From: a virus
Length of the DNA stretch: 33,839 bases
Reading direction: 5' to 3' (one strand)
IMG/VR virus record: IMGVR_UViG_3300020189_000772
Coordinates: 1-33,839 of that record
This document shows positions 15,878 to 23,791 of this stretch, one piece after another; position 1 is the stretch's first letter; every line of letters starts with the position of its first letter. The translations under genes were made by a program, and so were the position numbers. The notes under the pieces are model-generated. The model saw only the letters and a list, made by a program, of their open reading frames with translations, was not told where the DNA came from and did not search any database.

Positions 15878-16549
15878 TTAATTCTCCAATGCTCTTAAAA
15901 ATCTTCCTATAATCCCATTCCTCTGAATATCTTCGTAGCCTAGTTTGCAAATTCCAATTCCTTCAATACGGTCTAGTCTATTCATGCAAAACTCAAGACC
16001 ACTCCGACCTCGGAGGTCGTTCTGCTCAATGTCTCCATTGATAATGACTTTACTATTTTCGCCCATACGAGAGACAAACATTTTGATCTGATCTTCTGTA
16101 CAATTTTGTGCCTCATCTAAAATCATGTAAGAGTTGTGGAATGTAGACCCTCTCATGACTTCTAGAGGTTTGTATTGGATCTGACCTTCATTGGAATAAA
16201 GTCCGTAGTATGCTTGACCAAGAAAGTGTTTTAAGTTTTCTTTCATTGGCAAAAGATAGGGTGCGATTTTTTCACCCATCTCTCCCGGCAAAGACCCGAT
16301 GTCTTTACCAGTACAAACTAATGGTCTAGTTACAATGATTTGCCCAATCCTATTCTGATGTAGGTGTTGAGCGGCGATTCCTGCTGCTATAAAAGACTTA
16401 CCAGAACCCGCTGGGCCAGAACAAAGTATAATATCGTTCTCTACGATTGCCCTGATATAGTCTCTTTGATTATCTGTTTTTGCTTCTAAAGGCTTAATTT
16501 TGTGATTAGGTTTCTTGTTGTCTTCTCGTCTTTGTCGTTTAGTTCTCAT
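15878..16549 (-). CDS. phoH: PhoH-like ATPase
   Basis: 223 residues. Walker A GPAGSGKS (45-52), then VTRPLVCTGKDIGSLPGEMGEKIAPYL, the PhoH signature, Walker B YMILDEAQNCTEDQIKMF and a GDIEQNDL motif, all in order. PhoH proteins are widespread in marine phages; they are thought to act on RNA or in stress response. The first 25 residues are very basic. The gene follows the MazG-like gene and precedes the FmdB ribbon. Confidence 0.87.
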   Translation of the reverse strand: MRTKRQRREDNKKPNHKIKPLEAKTDNQRDYIRAIVENDIILCSGPAGSGKSFIAAGIAAQHLHQNRIGQIIVTRPLVCTGKDIGSLPGEMGEKIAPYLLPMKENLKHFLGQAYYGLYSNEGQIQYKPLEVMRGSTFHNSYMILDEAQNCTEDQIKMFVSRMGENSKVIINGDIEQNDLRGRSGLEFCMNRLDRIEGIGICKLGYEDIQRNGIIGRFLRALEN

Positions 16550-16572
16550 GTAAAACCCTTATGTGGGAAAGT

Positions 16573-16947
16573 TTATAGATCGGTCTCCTTAACGAACACG
16601 CCGTCAACCATCTTTCCTTTCCTATCTTTAATGTCATCCCATGCCTTCCTAAGACACTTAGAGATGCTCAATTTGTTCCTCTCTGCAATATTGATTAGCA
16701 CAACAATCATGTCGCCAATATCGTCAGAGACATCTTTACCTTTGCAAATGCTGTCAGAAAGCTCACCAGCTTCCTGCATTAGTTTGCAAAACTGATCTTT
16801 ATCTGTAGAACCTTCAATCAGATTACGGTCGTGATGCCACTGCGTAATCTTCTCAATGTAGGTCTTAGTTCCCATATTGCGTGGAATGTTATTTACGCTT
16901 TCGAGCATTGCATGTCTTACTAGATAATCTTTACATTCTTCACTCAT
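16573..16947 (-). CDS. MazG-like nucleotide pyrophosphohydrolase
   Basis: 124 residues. Contains the metal-binding MazG pattern: EAGEL (with a preceding Q and L) and DDIGDMIVVLINIAER, i.e. ExxE and D(I)xD, as in all-alpha NTP pyrophosphatases. These enzymes hydrolyse NTPs or dNTPs to NMPs; phage ones may trim non-canonical or (p)ppGpp pools. It overlaps nrdB by 8 bases, so it is part of the nucleotide operon. Confidence 0.82.
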   Translation of the reverse strand: MSEECKDYLVRHAMLESVNNIPRNMGTKTYIEKITQWHHDRNLIEGSTDKDQFCKLMQEAGELSDSICKGKDVSDDIGDMIVVLINIAERNKLSISKCLRKAWDDIKDRKGKMVDGVFVKETDL

Positions 16948-18016
16948 AAGTAAATCCTCCTAAGTCCATATCATCTAAATCATTTTTACTAGCACCGATT
17001 TTGTAGCTAGTAATTTCATGTTCCTGTGGAGCCACCTGAACGCTTTCGCTCTGCATCCAAGCCTGTGTCCAACCTGCGATTGGGTTTTTTCCAACGTTTT
17101 CGTATGGAAGCCCAATAGCTTTCCTTCGAGACATGCACAACCAATCAATATATTGGTGTAGTACGGTCTCGTTGAGTCCAATGATTGATCCGTTTTGGAA
17201 TAGGTACGATGCCCATTCTTTTTCTTCTGCCGCTGCTCTATCAAACATTTCAACGGCGGTATCTTGACACTTGGCGGCTGTACTAACAAATCCTTCTGAC
17301 TCTTCCGTATGGAGAATCTTTAGGATCTGCTGAGTATTGGTTAGGTGCAAAGCCTCATCGCGTTTGATGAGCTTGATAATATCTGCGTTGCCGACCATCT
17401 TCTTGTTCTCTGCAAACGCAAAGCTACAGACAAAGCTGACATAAAACCGGATAGCCTCAAGAATATTGATACTAATAACCGTCATGTAGATTTGCTTCTT
17501 CAGGTCTGCCTTAGATGTTGTATCGCAAGCCATGCCCATCAAATTATTATAGTCTGCGATAGCACTGTCTGCCCGCTTCATAATCTCTTTATCTTCATAA
17601 ATTCCGCCAAATATTTCGGAACTGTCAGCGAATACGTTCTGAATGATATAACTGTAACTCTGTGAGTGAATCTTCTCAAAGAATTGCCATGTCATCAGGC
17701 AGGCTTCTAGTTCTGTATTGGTGACGAACTCCAACAGAGTAGGAACGCCACGGCAGATTACGCTGTCGAGCATAGTCTGATATTTAAGATTGGAAGTAAA
17801 AATAAACTTCTCATTGTCCGACATCTCTTTGAAGTCGCCACGATCTTTCTTTAGCTCAATCTCTTCTGGTCGCCAGAAGTTCATCATTTGCTTGCTGTCA
17901 AGCTCCTTGAAGATTGGATACTTGACAACATCGTACCGCTGAACTCCAAGGTCTTTACCAAGGAATAGCGGTTGGCTCATTGGGTCTACGTTCTTGGTGT
18001 TGAAAATAGTCTTCAT
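16940..18016 (-). CDS. nrdB: Ribonucleotide reductase small subunit, class Ia
   Basis: 358 residues. All ligands of the diiron/tyrosyl site are present: D84 (MLDSVI), E114 and H117 (FEKIHSQSY), the radical Tyr121, E187 (ILEAIRFY), E221 and H224 (RDEALHL). The ligand spacing equals that of E. coli NrdB (D84, E115, H118, Y122, E204, E238, H241), so a class Ia oxygen-dependent enzyme with a Tyr radical is expected. It supplies the radical to NrdA for NDP reduction. The gene overlaps the nucleotidyltransferase by 4 bases and the MazG-like gene by 8. Confidence 0.92.
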   Translation of the reverse strand: MKTIFNTKNVDPMSQPLFLGKDLGVQRYDVVKYPIFKELDSKQMMNFWRPEEIELKKDRGDFKEMSDNEKFIFTSNLKYQTMLDSVICRGVPTLLEFVTNTELEACLMTWQFFEKIHSQSYSYIIQNVFADSSEIFGGIYEDKEIMKRADSAIADYNNLMGMACDTTSKADLKKQIYMTVISINILEAIRFYVSFVCSFAFAENKKMVGNADIIKLIKRDEALHLTNTQQILKILHTEESEGFVSTAAKCQDTAVEMFDRAAAEEKEWASYLFQNGSIIGLNETVLHQYIDWLCMSRRKAIGLPYENVGKNPIAGWTQAWMQSESVQVAPQEHEITSYKIGASKNDLDDMDLGGFTYE

Positions 18017-18426
18017 TTTTTTTTGGCCTCTTGAATTTTTTGCCTTAAACCGGATGATGAATACCCGAACCTCTTGCAGTAATGAATTTCTATGTCTAAC
18101 TCACTACCAGTAAACTCCGTCTTTGTTATGTAGTCTTCGCCTAAGAATCTGATATGATAGTCACCACTTTTTAATATGGCATACAGGTCTTCCTCAGTCT
18201 CGTAGGGTATTATTTCATCAATAAACACGTTTGATTTTAATCTTAGGTATCTTTGATAAACCGTCTCTATTGGTTTGTTTTTATCTGGTCTATCAATTGT
18301 TGGGTCGGTGTGTAAGCCTACTGTAAGTTTTCTACAGTGCTCTTTGCACTCTTCCAACATAAGTATATGACCGGCATGACATAGATCAAAAGCCGAACAG
18401 ATGAAACCGTTTTTCATATCGCACAC
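18013..18426 (-). CDS. Nucleotidyltransferase of the cytidylyltransferase type (intact HAGH)
   Basis: 137 residues. FDLCHAGHILMLEE (13-26) contains the HxGH nucleotide-binding motif; the usual TVGLHTDP and a closing YSSSGLR (the S-S-T/S-x-I/L-R-type motif) are in place. Glycerol-3-phosphate cytidylyltransferases, NMN adenylyltransferases and phosphopantetheine adenylyltransferases share this fold; length fits the first. It lies between nrdA and nrdB, which is common in phages. The substrate cannot be fixed from sequence. Overlaps nrdA by 13 bases. Confidence 0.75.
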   Translation of the reverse strand: MCDMKNGFICSAFDLCHAGHILMLEECKEHCRKLTVGLHTDPTIDRPDKNKPIETVYQRYLRLKSNVFIDEIIPYETEEDLYAILKSGDYHIRFLGEDYITKTEFTGSELDIEIHYCKRFGYSSSGLRQKIQEAKKK

Positions 18427-20642
18427 GCTCCCGATTCACAGTTCATATCCTTCTCAGTGTCACCATCACCATCCGGGGTGTTGGCGTAGTAAAAGTTTTT
18501 CAGTCCATACTTATAACCATAAATTTGATCTTTAATGAGGACACTCAATGGAATGTTTCCACCCTCATAGTGAGAGTAATTATAATACAAATTTGTACTC
18601 ATACTCATATCCACAAACTTCTGGATCACAGCAGCTACGTTGAGCATAGCCTGATTGTTTGGCATGTCCCACGCAAGTGTGTAGAAGTTCTTTCTCATAT
18701 GATAGTTTGGCACTAATTGTTTCAGTACACCATTTTTTGCCTTCTTGTGAATCAGCAACGATCTGACGGGTTCAATTCCATTGGTAGAGTTCTGAATAAC
18801 GGAGCTAGACTCGCAAGGCATAATAGCAGATAAAGTAGAGTGCCGAAGACCATGTTTTTTAATCCTCTCACGTAGCCCCTCCCAATCCATGTTATAATTT
18901 GGTTTAATTAATTCGTCTACAGTTTTCTTGTACCAGTCGATAGGTAAAAGACCGTCTGAGTATTTAGTCTCATCAAACTTAGAACATGCACCTTTTTCTT
19001 CTGCCAACTCACAACTTGCATTAAGAAGATTCCACTGAATCTGTTCCATAGTCTCATGGATCAACTCTAATGCTTCTGGGTCTTCATACTTTAGCTTGTT
19101 CTTAGCTAAGAAGCCAGCAAGGTTAGTAATACCAATTCCAAGTGATCGCCTATTTTTGGTAAAGTTTTCGCCTGCAAGTACGGGGTAATCTTGGTAATCA
19201 ATAACAGAGTCAAGAGTCCGTACAGCAATTCGACATGCTTCTTCAATATCCTTCTCATCGTTCATCTCCAACAGGTTCAACGCCGACAAAATGCAAATAC
19301 CAATCTCGCCCTCTGCATCATCAATAGCCTGAATAGGATTTGTCGGATGGATAATTTCTTGACAAAGATTTGACATATAGCATGGTACACTCCACGATCC
19401 ATGTTCATTGGCTGAGTCAATGTTCATGCTGTAGATACGCCCAGTTTCCAAGCGTTCGCGAGCAAAGATTTCTGCCAGCTTTCTTGCTGGAATCTTCTTT
19501 CTGAACTTTAGTGATCTCTTGCCTTCATATTTAAGGTATAGTTCTTCAAACTTTTCGTTATCACCAAACGCTTCGTACAAACCTCTTGCTTCGCTGGGGC
19601 TGAACAAAGTAATATCTTCGTTGGCAATCAAGCGATCATAGAATAGCTTACAAAACTGAATACTATAATCCAATTTACGCACTCTATTGTCGTCTGTACC
19701 AGCGTTGTTTTTGAGAACCATAATGTCCTCAATCTCATAATGCCAGAATGGTACATGCACCGTAGCAGAGCCTCCACGAAGCCCGTTCTGAGACGTTGAT
19801 TTAACTACCGACTCAAAGTTCTTTAAGTATGGGATGAGTCCTGTATGGATGACCTCACCGCCTCTGATGGGTGAGTTGATTGGTCGCATACGTCCGATGT
19901 TGAGTCCGATCCCAGCACGCCTCGCAGTATACTTGCCAACCGCATGAATACTAGAAAATATAGCGTCAAGATTATCGTCGATATCCACCAAAACACAACT
20001 GGCGAACTGACGTATATTAGTCCTAACACCAGCCATGATAGGAGTTGGCAAGTTAATCTGGAATGTGGAGTAGCAGTCATACGCTTGCTTTACCTCGTTA
20101 ATATCATCGAATAAACACATGGCAATAGCCATATAAGCAAATTGTGGAGTCTCATAAATATCCCCTGTACTTCTGTTTTTTACCAAGTATTTATCAATCA
20201 TTTGCTGTAGACCAGCATATGTAAACATATCATCACGACTGTGACTAATATACTTACCGAAGGCATCAATCTCTTCTTCGCTCCACTTTTTCTCTAGTTG
20301 TGGGTCATAGATGCCATTATCTACGTTTCTACGAATGAACATCAGGAAGTCAGTGGGCTGATCTCCGTAGCCCCAAACTTCTTTTCTGAGTTGCATGTTT
20401 AGCAGTCTAGCAGCGACATACTGATAGTTGGGTGCAGATGTTGAAATCAAATCGTTTGCTGACTTGATGAGAATTTGATGAATCTCTGAGCTAGTAACCC
20501 CATCATATAGGGACAGGTTGGCGTTCATCTCAACATCAGAGAGTGACACACCATTAATACCTTTAACTGCCCAGCTTACAACTTTGTGGATCTTTTCTAC
20601 TGAGAAATCTTCTTTAGATCCATCACGCTTTGTAACCTGCAT
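18414..20642 (-). CDS. nrdA: Ribonucleotide reductase large subunit, class Ia
   Basis: 742 residues, the family length. N-terminal ATP-cone (VTKRDGSKEDFSVEKIHKVV). The barrel contains NLCQEIIHPT with the catalytic Cys, the second site Cys in QFASCVLVDI, the loop PCESSSVIQNSTNGIEPVR, and the redox pair CESGACAI at the C-terminus, the dithiol docking tail of class Ia enzymes. Reduces NDPs to dNDPs with NrdB; the ATP-cone implies dATP inhibition. It has its own consensus promoter (20700-20728), with a terminator of the upstream unit just before, so this operon is independently controlled. No intein is seen. Confidence 0.93.
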   Translation of the reverse strand: MQVTKRDGSKEDFSVEKIHKVVSWAVKGINGVSLSDVEMNANLSLYDGVTSSEIHQILIKSANDLISTSAPNYQYVAARLLNMQLRKEVWGYGDQPTDFLMFIRRNVDNGIYDPQLEKKWSEEEIDAFGKYISHSRDDMFTYAGLQQMIDKYLVKNRSTGDIYETPQFAYMAIAMCLFDDINEVKQAYDCYSTFQINLPTPIMAGVRTNIRQFASCVLVDIDDNLDAIFSSIHAVGKYTARRAGIGLNIGRMRPINSPIRGGEVIHTGLIPYLKNFESVVKSTSQNGLRGGSATVHVPFWHYEIEDIMVLKNNAGTDDNRVRKLDYSIQFCKLFYDRLIANEDITLFSPSEARGLYEAFGDNEKFEELYLKYEGKRSLKFRKKIPARKLAEIFARERLETGRIYSMNIDSANEHGSWSVPCYMSNLCQEIIHPTNPIQAIDDAEGEIGICILSALNLLEMNDEKDIEEACRIAVRTLDSVIDYQDYPVLAGENFTKNRRSLGIGITNLAGFLAKNKLKYEDPEALELIHETMEQIQWNLLNASCELAEEKGACSKFDETKYSDGLLPIDWYKKTVDELIKPNYNMDWEGLRERIKKHGLRHSTLSAIMPCESSSVIQNSTNGIEPVRSLLIHKKAKNGVLKQLVPNYHMRKNFYTLAWDMPNNQAMLNVAAVIQKFVDMSMSTNLYYNYSHYEGGNIPLSVLIKDQIYGYKYGLKNFYYANTPDGDGDTEKDMNCESGACAI

Positions 20643-20699
20643 CTAGTTGTTCCTTATCTTTATACGAATGTTGTCGAATGTAGCGGATTCTTGTACTCT

Positions 20700-20728
20700 A
20701 TTATAGTCTACGAAACCGATTTTGTCAA
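20700..20728 (-). promoter_or_regulatory. Consensus sigma-70 promoter of the RNR operon
   Basis: Minus strand TTGACA (20728-20723), 17-base spacer ending CGTAGAC, TATAAT (20705-20700). It gives a 5' leader of about 50 bases with GATAAGGAAC before the nrdA ATG. One of the six repeated promoters, lying right after the terminator at 20740-20783. Confidence 0.88.
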
Positions 20729-20739
20729 GTGGAAAGTAC

Positions 20740-20783
20740 AAAAAAACCTCTCTAAAGTCAGTATTATCCAACTAAAGAGAGGT
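20740..20783 (-). terminator. Rho-independent terminator of the upstream unit
   Basis: The minus strand has a stem ACCTCTCT / AGAGAGGT (20783-20776 with 20753-20746, loop 22 bases) followed by six T. It follows the stop at 20791 and lies directly before the nrdA promoter. Confidence 0.82.
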
Positions 20784-20790
20784 CAAATTT

Positions 20791-20964
20791 CTACTGCTTG
20801 ATAGAAAGTTCGATCCCATCACCAATGTCGATAACCAAATAGTTTTCGCCATTACGTTTTACGAACTTAACTTTATCCATCATTCTTTTTGCTTTGTCAA
20901 TATCTTTCTGCTCAATGCCGTACTTGTCCATTACTTTGTCAAGTAATACATCTATTAAGCTCAT
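20791..20964 (-). CDS. Small protein after the membrane block
   Basis: 57 residues if the ATG at 20964 is used; this ATG overlaps the TGA of the previous gene (ATGA), so translation coupling is likely; an upstream start (20979) is possible. The sequence, opening MSLIDVLLDKVMDKYGIEQK, is charged, with a helix of D-K-A-K-R pattern and a strand-rich end (YLVIDIGDGIELSIK). No family recognised. It closes the export/lysis block before the terminator. Confidence 0.55.
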   Translation of the reverse strand: MSLIDVLLDKVMDKYGIEQKDIDKAKRMMDKVKFVKRNGENYLVIDIGDGIELSIKQ

Positions 20965-21431
20965 TGATTGACACCCCAAGCTACTGCTTCGAGGACATCT
21001 ACAAGATCTTGACGCTTACTATCGGTCAAAGACTGATTCTCTAAACCAATGGCGTTCTGGATTGCATACTCTACAGCGTCACCGAAACCTTCGTATTTAC
21101 CGGCAAACTCTGTATCAAAATGCAAAATACCTGCCATTACATTAAAGTTGGCAAACTGGCCCGTTGTTTTGATGATCTTATCGTCATCTCCTACAACGTC
21201 TGCTAGTTCTAGGAAGAAGCAAGAAACAAGATCTGCATCTTCTTTTGAAAAATCAATCTTAACAATGTCGTCAACCAATTCTTTATTCTCTAAAGATGGC
21301 TCATCGACAGTTGCATCTGGTACGACATCGACAATATATACATTGTTTTTAACCCATTCAAATACAGGTTCACCAAACAGTGCAACCGCACACAGAACGG
21401 CAGCTAGTATCGTTCTGAGTTGATTACTCAT
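20961..21431 (-). CDS. Exported or membrane-anchored protein of unknown function
   Basis: 156 residues. The first 20 residues (SNQLRTILAAVLCAVALFG) are a hydrophobic signal or anchor. The rest is acidic (many Asp/Glu), with helices and no catalytic motif. It overlaps the Pro-rich membrane protein upstream by 8 bases. Location in a cluster of small membrane proteins suggests a lysis or envelope role, not proven. Confidence 0.55.
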   Translation of the reverse strand: MSNQLRTILAAVLCAVALFGEPVFEWVKNNVYIVDVVPDATVDEPSLENKELVDDIVKIDFSKEDADLVSCFFLELADVVGDDDKIIKTTGQFANFNVMAGILHFDTEFAGKYEGFGDAVEYAIQNAIGLENQSLTDSKRQDLVDVLEAVAWGVNQ

Positions 21432-21714
21432 TCTTTACCTCCTGAATCGCAAATAGCGGGAAGATCTTTTTGAGTTCTCTGGCAGCGTCCTTCATACCTT
21501 GAGCCTCACAACAATCACACAAGTGTTCCCAACACTCAACTACATCAACCAAACCGTCACAAGTATCTACATGCTCAGGTGCGGGTGGTGGTAATGGCGG
21601 TGCAGGTGGTGGCACAGGATTAGACGGTACAAACCCCTTCACCTTCTCAATAATCATGGGTGCAACTAAAATAGCAGCAAGCCCAAGCATTACCCATTGA
21701 AACAAATTCATCAC
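21424..21714 (-). CDS. Small membrane protein with a proline-rich stalk (spanin-like layout)
   Basis: 96 residues. One membrane segment (LFQWVMLGLAAILVAPMII) is followed by a proline-rich stretch PVPPPAPPLPPPAP and a Cys-rich region (CWEHLCDCCEA) that would lie outside the membrane. A membrane anchor plus a rigid stalk is the layout of some inner-membrane spanins and periplasmic connectors, but the Cys pattern is not typical. No family match claimed. Confidence 0.5.
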   Translation of the reverse strand: MMNLFQWVMLGLAAILVAPMIIEKVKGFVPSNPVPPPAPPLPPPAPEHVDTCDGLVDVVECWEHLCDCCEAQGMKDAARELKKIFPLFAIQEVKNE

Positions 21715-22043
21715 TTTCCTCCAATTTCTCTCAAAATATTGTTAAGTTCTTTTTCCGATAATGATTTTCCAACGTCGATGAAAGCACCGTACATCGTACT
21801 TCTGCGTCCACTTCCTTTGACTTGTTTCCTAATCTCTCTTTTGAGAAACAGTTTAAATAACCAAGAAGGATTCCGCAGTTCCCCACGAACCTTACTTTCG
21901 CTTCTGCAACTCCACCAAAGTTTTACAAGATTGGTGATGATGCTGATAATAATTGAGATAGTCACTGGGTCTATCCCAAAGTTCTTATCTTTGACTGCAA
22001 CATGAGAAGATATTCTTGTTGCTACTTTGTTTAAGTCACTCAT
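21711..22043 (-). CDS. Small membrane-associated protein
   Basis: 110 residues. A hydrophobic segment (DPVTISIIISIITNLVKLWW) occupies residues about 25-45, and the C-terminal half is very basic (RGELRNPSWLFKLFLKREIR, then KQVKGSGRRS). The basic tail could contact nucleic acid or phospholipid. It overlaps the thioredoxin gene and the next gene by 4 bases each. Function not recognised. Confidence 0.5.
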   Translation of the reverse strand: MSDLNKVATRISSHVAVKDKNFGIDPVTISIIISIITNLVKLWWSCRSESKVRGELRNPSWLFKLFLKREIRKQVKGSGRRSTMYGAFIDVGKSLSEKELNNILREIGGK

Positions 22044-22618
22044 AGTACCTTATCCAATTCTTTAATCATGGACTCTGCACTCATTCCACCTACATTTCTT
22101 TGAAGTGGTTTATTCAAATTATCTTTATCTAACAAGATAATTGTAGGGTACGAAGTCACTTTATAGTACGAGAAATACTTCTTATGATCTTTATTGTCTA
22201 CATCGAACACAAAAAGTTTTGCCTTTTTATCTTTTAGAAACTCAACCATTTTTTCATCAGGCCAAGTATTCTTAATCATCTGCTGGCATGGTCCACACCA
22301 TTTAGCACCAAAGTGATATATATTGTATTCTGGTTCAATATCAGCAGCGACAGGTTCTTTTCCATCTTTCCCCTTACAGGCTGAACAACCCGGACATTCT
22401 GTTTTATGACCATCTCCTTGGATGATCCAGCCAGACCCGTCGCAAAGTTCTTCATCTACTTCGTCTGGCGTTGTATCTGGATTATTCATCGCAGCAATAG
22501 CCAAGCGTGTAGCTTGATAAGCTCGCATTTTTTTAGCATGGTCGCAATCTTGTGCATTACAACCAAGGGTTAAAGAAGCACCCAGACACAAAGCTAATAC
22601 ATATACTAAATTTTTCAT
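22040..22618 (-). CDS. Lipoprotein thioredoxin-like protein
   Basis: 192 residues. A hydrophobic leader ends in the lipobox LTLGC with Cys20, so a lipid anchor in the envelope is predicted. The C-terminal half is a thioredoxin fold: YHFGAKWCGPCQQMIKNTW (active site C108-x-x-C111), a strand region with FDVDNKDHKKY and SYPTIILLD (cis-Pro). An extra Cys cluster CPGCSAC (75-81) precedes it. It would reduce or make disulfides outside the cytoplasm, in contrast to cytoplasmic thioredoxins that serve RNR. It overlaps the downstream membrane gene by four bases. Confidence 0.8.
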   Translation of the reverse strand: MKNLVYVLALCLGASLTLGCNAQDCDHAKKMRAYQATRLAIAAMNNPDTTPDEVDEELCDGSGWIIQGDGHKTECPGCSACKGKDGKEPVAADIEPEYNIYHFGAKWCGPCQQMIKNTWPDEKMVEFLKDKKAKLFVFDVDNKDHKKYFSYYKVTSYPTIILLDKDNLNKPLQRNVGGMSAESMIKELDKVL

Positions 22619-22628
22619 TGTTAATGCC

Positions 22629-23555
22629 TTATAGATATTTTTTGAAACCGTAATTCGGAAGTTTCCTAGCTGGGAAACCGTCTACGTCACTAAAGACCCA
22701 AGATCCCCAGTTACCTGACAGCATACCTCTTGCATCTCGTTCCCTGATCCAGAAACTTCCATCTGGTTGCCCATGAACCTTGGGGCCACTATTCCATTTA
22801 CCCCAACTGTTTTGTACCAAGAATAGCATTTCATTGTAACGCTCTCTTGTGTCATCACAGGCTATCCAAGCCATCGCATGTGCCCAGCTACCAGATCTCT
22901 TTGCGATACCCTTTGAGTCTCGCCTACTTGAGAATCCGTAGCCAGAACAAACAGAAATACCGTAACCATTGGCTAGAGCATCTCTGGCTTCTTCGACGGT
23001 TGTGATTGCGGAAATAGTCTTCACCTGATGCTTACTAGCTTCGTCAATATAAATACTCTTAGGAATATTATGTCTTGCACCTAAGCTAGAATTATATTTT
23101 GATAGGTCTACTTTTCCATAATCTTTTCTTAAAAGAATTCCACCCTTCTCGTGGACATATTTAGCGGCACCAGAACAAGTCATCCCCTGACCCTTGTGCC
23201 CTCTACTTTGATAGATTGCTTCCGTTGCACTTCTAACTACAAAATCTTCTGACTCGCCTTTGATGTCAATTTCAACTGCTCTTGTTATGTCTATAGCATT
23301 TCTAGTAGAATGACTGACACAATCACCAGTTGTCTGCTTTTCTGATGGCCCAAAACCCTTATCGAATTTAAGCAAAGAAAGAAAGGGCAGGGAAAGTTTA
23401 CCTTCCCCTGCTCCAAATAGCTTATAAGCAGTAGCACCGAAGAGTGGAGTCTTTAACCGGCCTAGTAACTCTGCGGTTTCTTCTGGGTCACATACAGCAC
23501 CATCAAAACCGTTGCGATATGCGTTAAGCAAATCGCGTGGCGTGTTAAAGTCCAT
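22629..23555 (-). CDS. Papain-like (C1-type) cysteine protease
   Basis: 308 residues. Catalytic set in family order: Q74 and C79 in KQTTGDCVSHS, H226 in SGSWAHAMAW, N249 in VQNSWGKW. No signal peptide is visible at the N-terminus. Such C1-type proteases occur in some phages. Here the gene directly follows a holin-like gene, so it could act as a lysis or penetration protease, a virion component, or a maturation protease. A papain-like endolysin substitute would be unusual. The 18-base gap to the upstream gene contains a ribosome site (AGGAG). Confidence 0.78.
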   Translation of the reverse strand: MDFNTPRDLLNAYRNGFDGAVCDPEETAELLGRLKTPLFGATAYKLFGAGEGKLSLPFLSLLKFDKGFGPSEKQTTGDCVSHSTRNAIDITRAVEIDIKGESEDFVVRSATEAIYQSRGHKGQGMTCSGAAKYVHEKGGILLRKDYGKVDLSKYNSSLGARHNIPKSIYIDEASKHQVKTISAITTVEEARDALANGYGISVCSGYGFSSRRDSKGIAKRSGSWAHAMAWIACDDTRERYNEMLFLVQNSWGKWNSGPKVHGQPDGSFWIRERDARGMLSGNWGSWVFSDVDGFPARKLPNYGFKKYL

Positions 23556-23572
23556 TGTTTACTCCTGTTCTC

Positions 23573-23791
23573 TTAATCTTTCGGTGAAGCGTCTTTGAGC
23601 CACTTGATAGCGGTATCAAGACCAACAGCGATGATTGGAACAACAAGCGGAGTATAAATTCCGATGTCAACAACATCCAAATTTTCTGCGAAAACAGTCA
23701 ATGCTGCTGCACCGCCTACCAAAAGTGCGTTCTTGACGACACCAGAAATATCGCCCCAATTTAACTTAAACCTTTTACTACCTTCGTTCAT
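23573..23791 (-). CDS. Holin-like small membrane protein
   Basis: 72 residues, with two hydrophobic stretches (NALLVGGAAALTVFA, then IYTPLVVPIIAVGLDTAI) and a charged C-terminus (KWLKDASPKD), the size and layout of a class II holin. Its ATG overlaps the stop of the PAS gene (ATGA), and the protease follows. A holin role is inferred from shape and place only. Confidence 0.5.
   Translation of the reverse strand: MNEGSKRFKLNWGDISGVVKNALLVGGAAALTVFAENLDVVDIGIYTPLVVPIIAVGLDTAIKWLKDASPKD

Noticed and set aside
17546-17551. TATAAT with a similar downstream TAGTCT in nrdB
   Set aside because: No -35 hexamer at 16-18 bases and the bases encode a normal Tyr-Asn-Asn segment.
20961-21431. Plus-strand frame opposite the exported acidic protein
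   Set aside because: Composition is Ser/Thr-rich from antisense reading; the minus-strand gene has a signal-like start and fits the overlaps.
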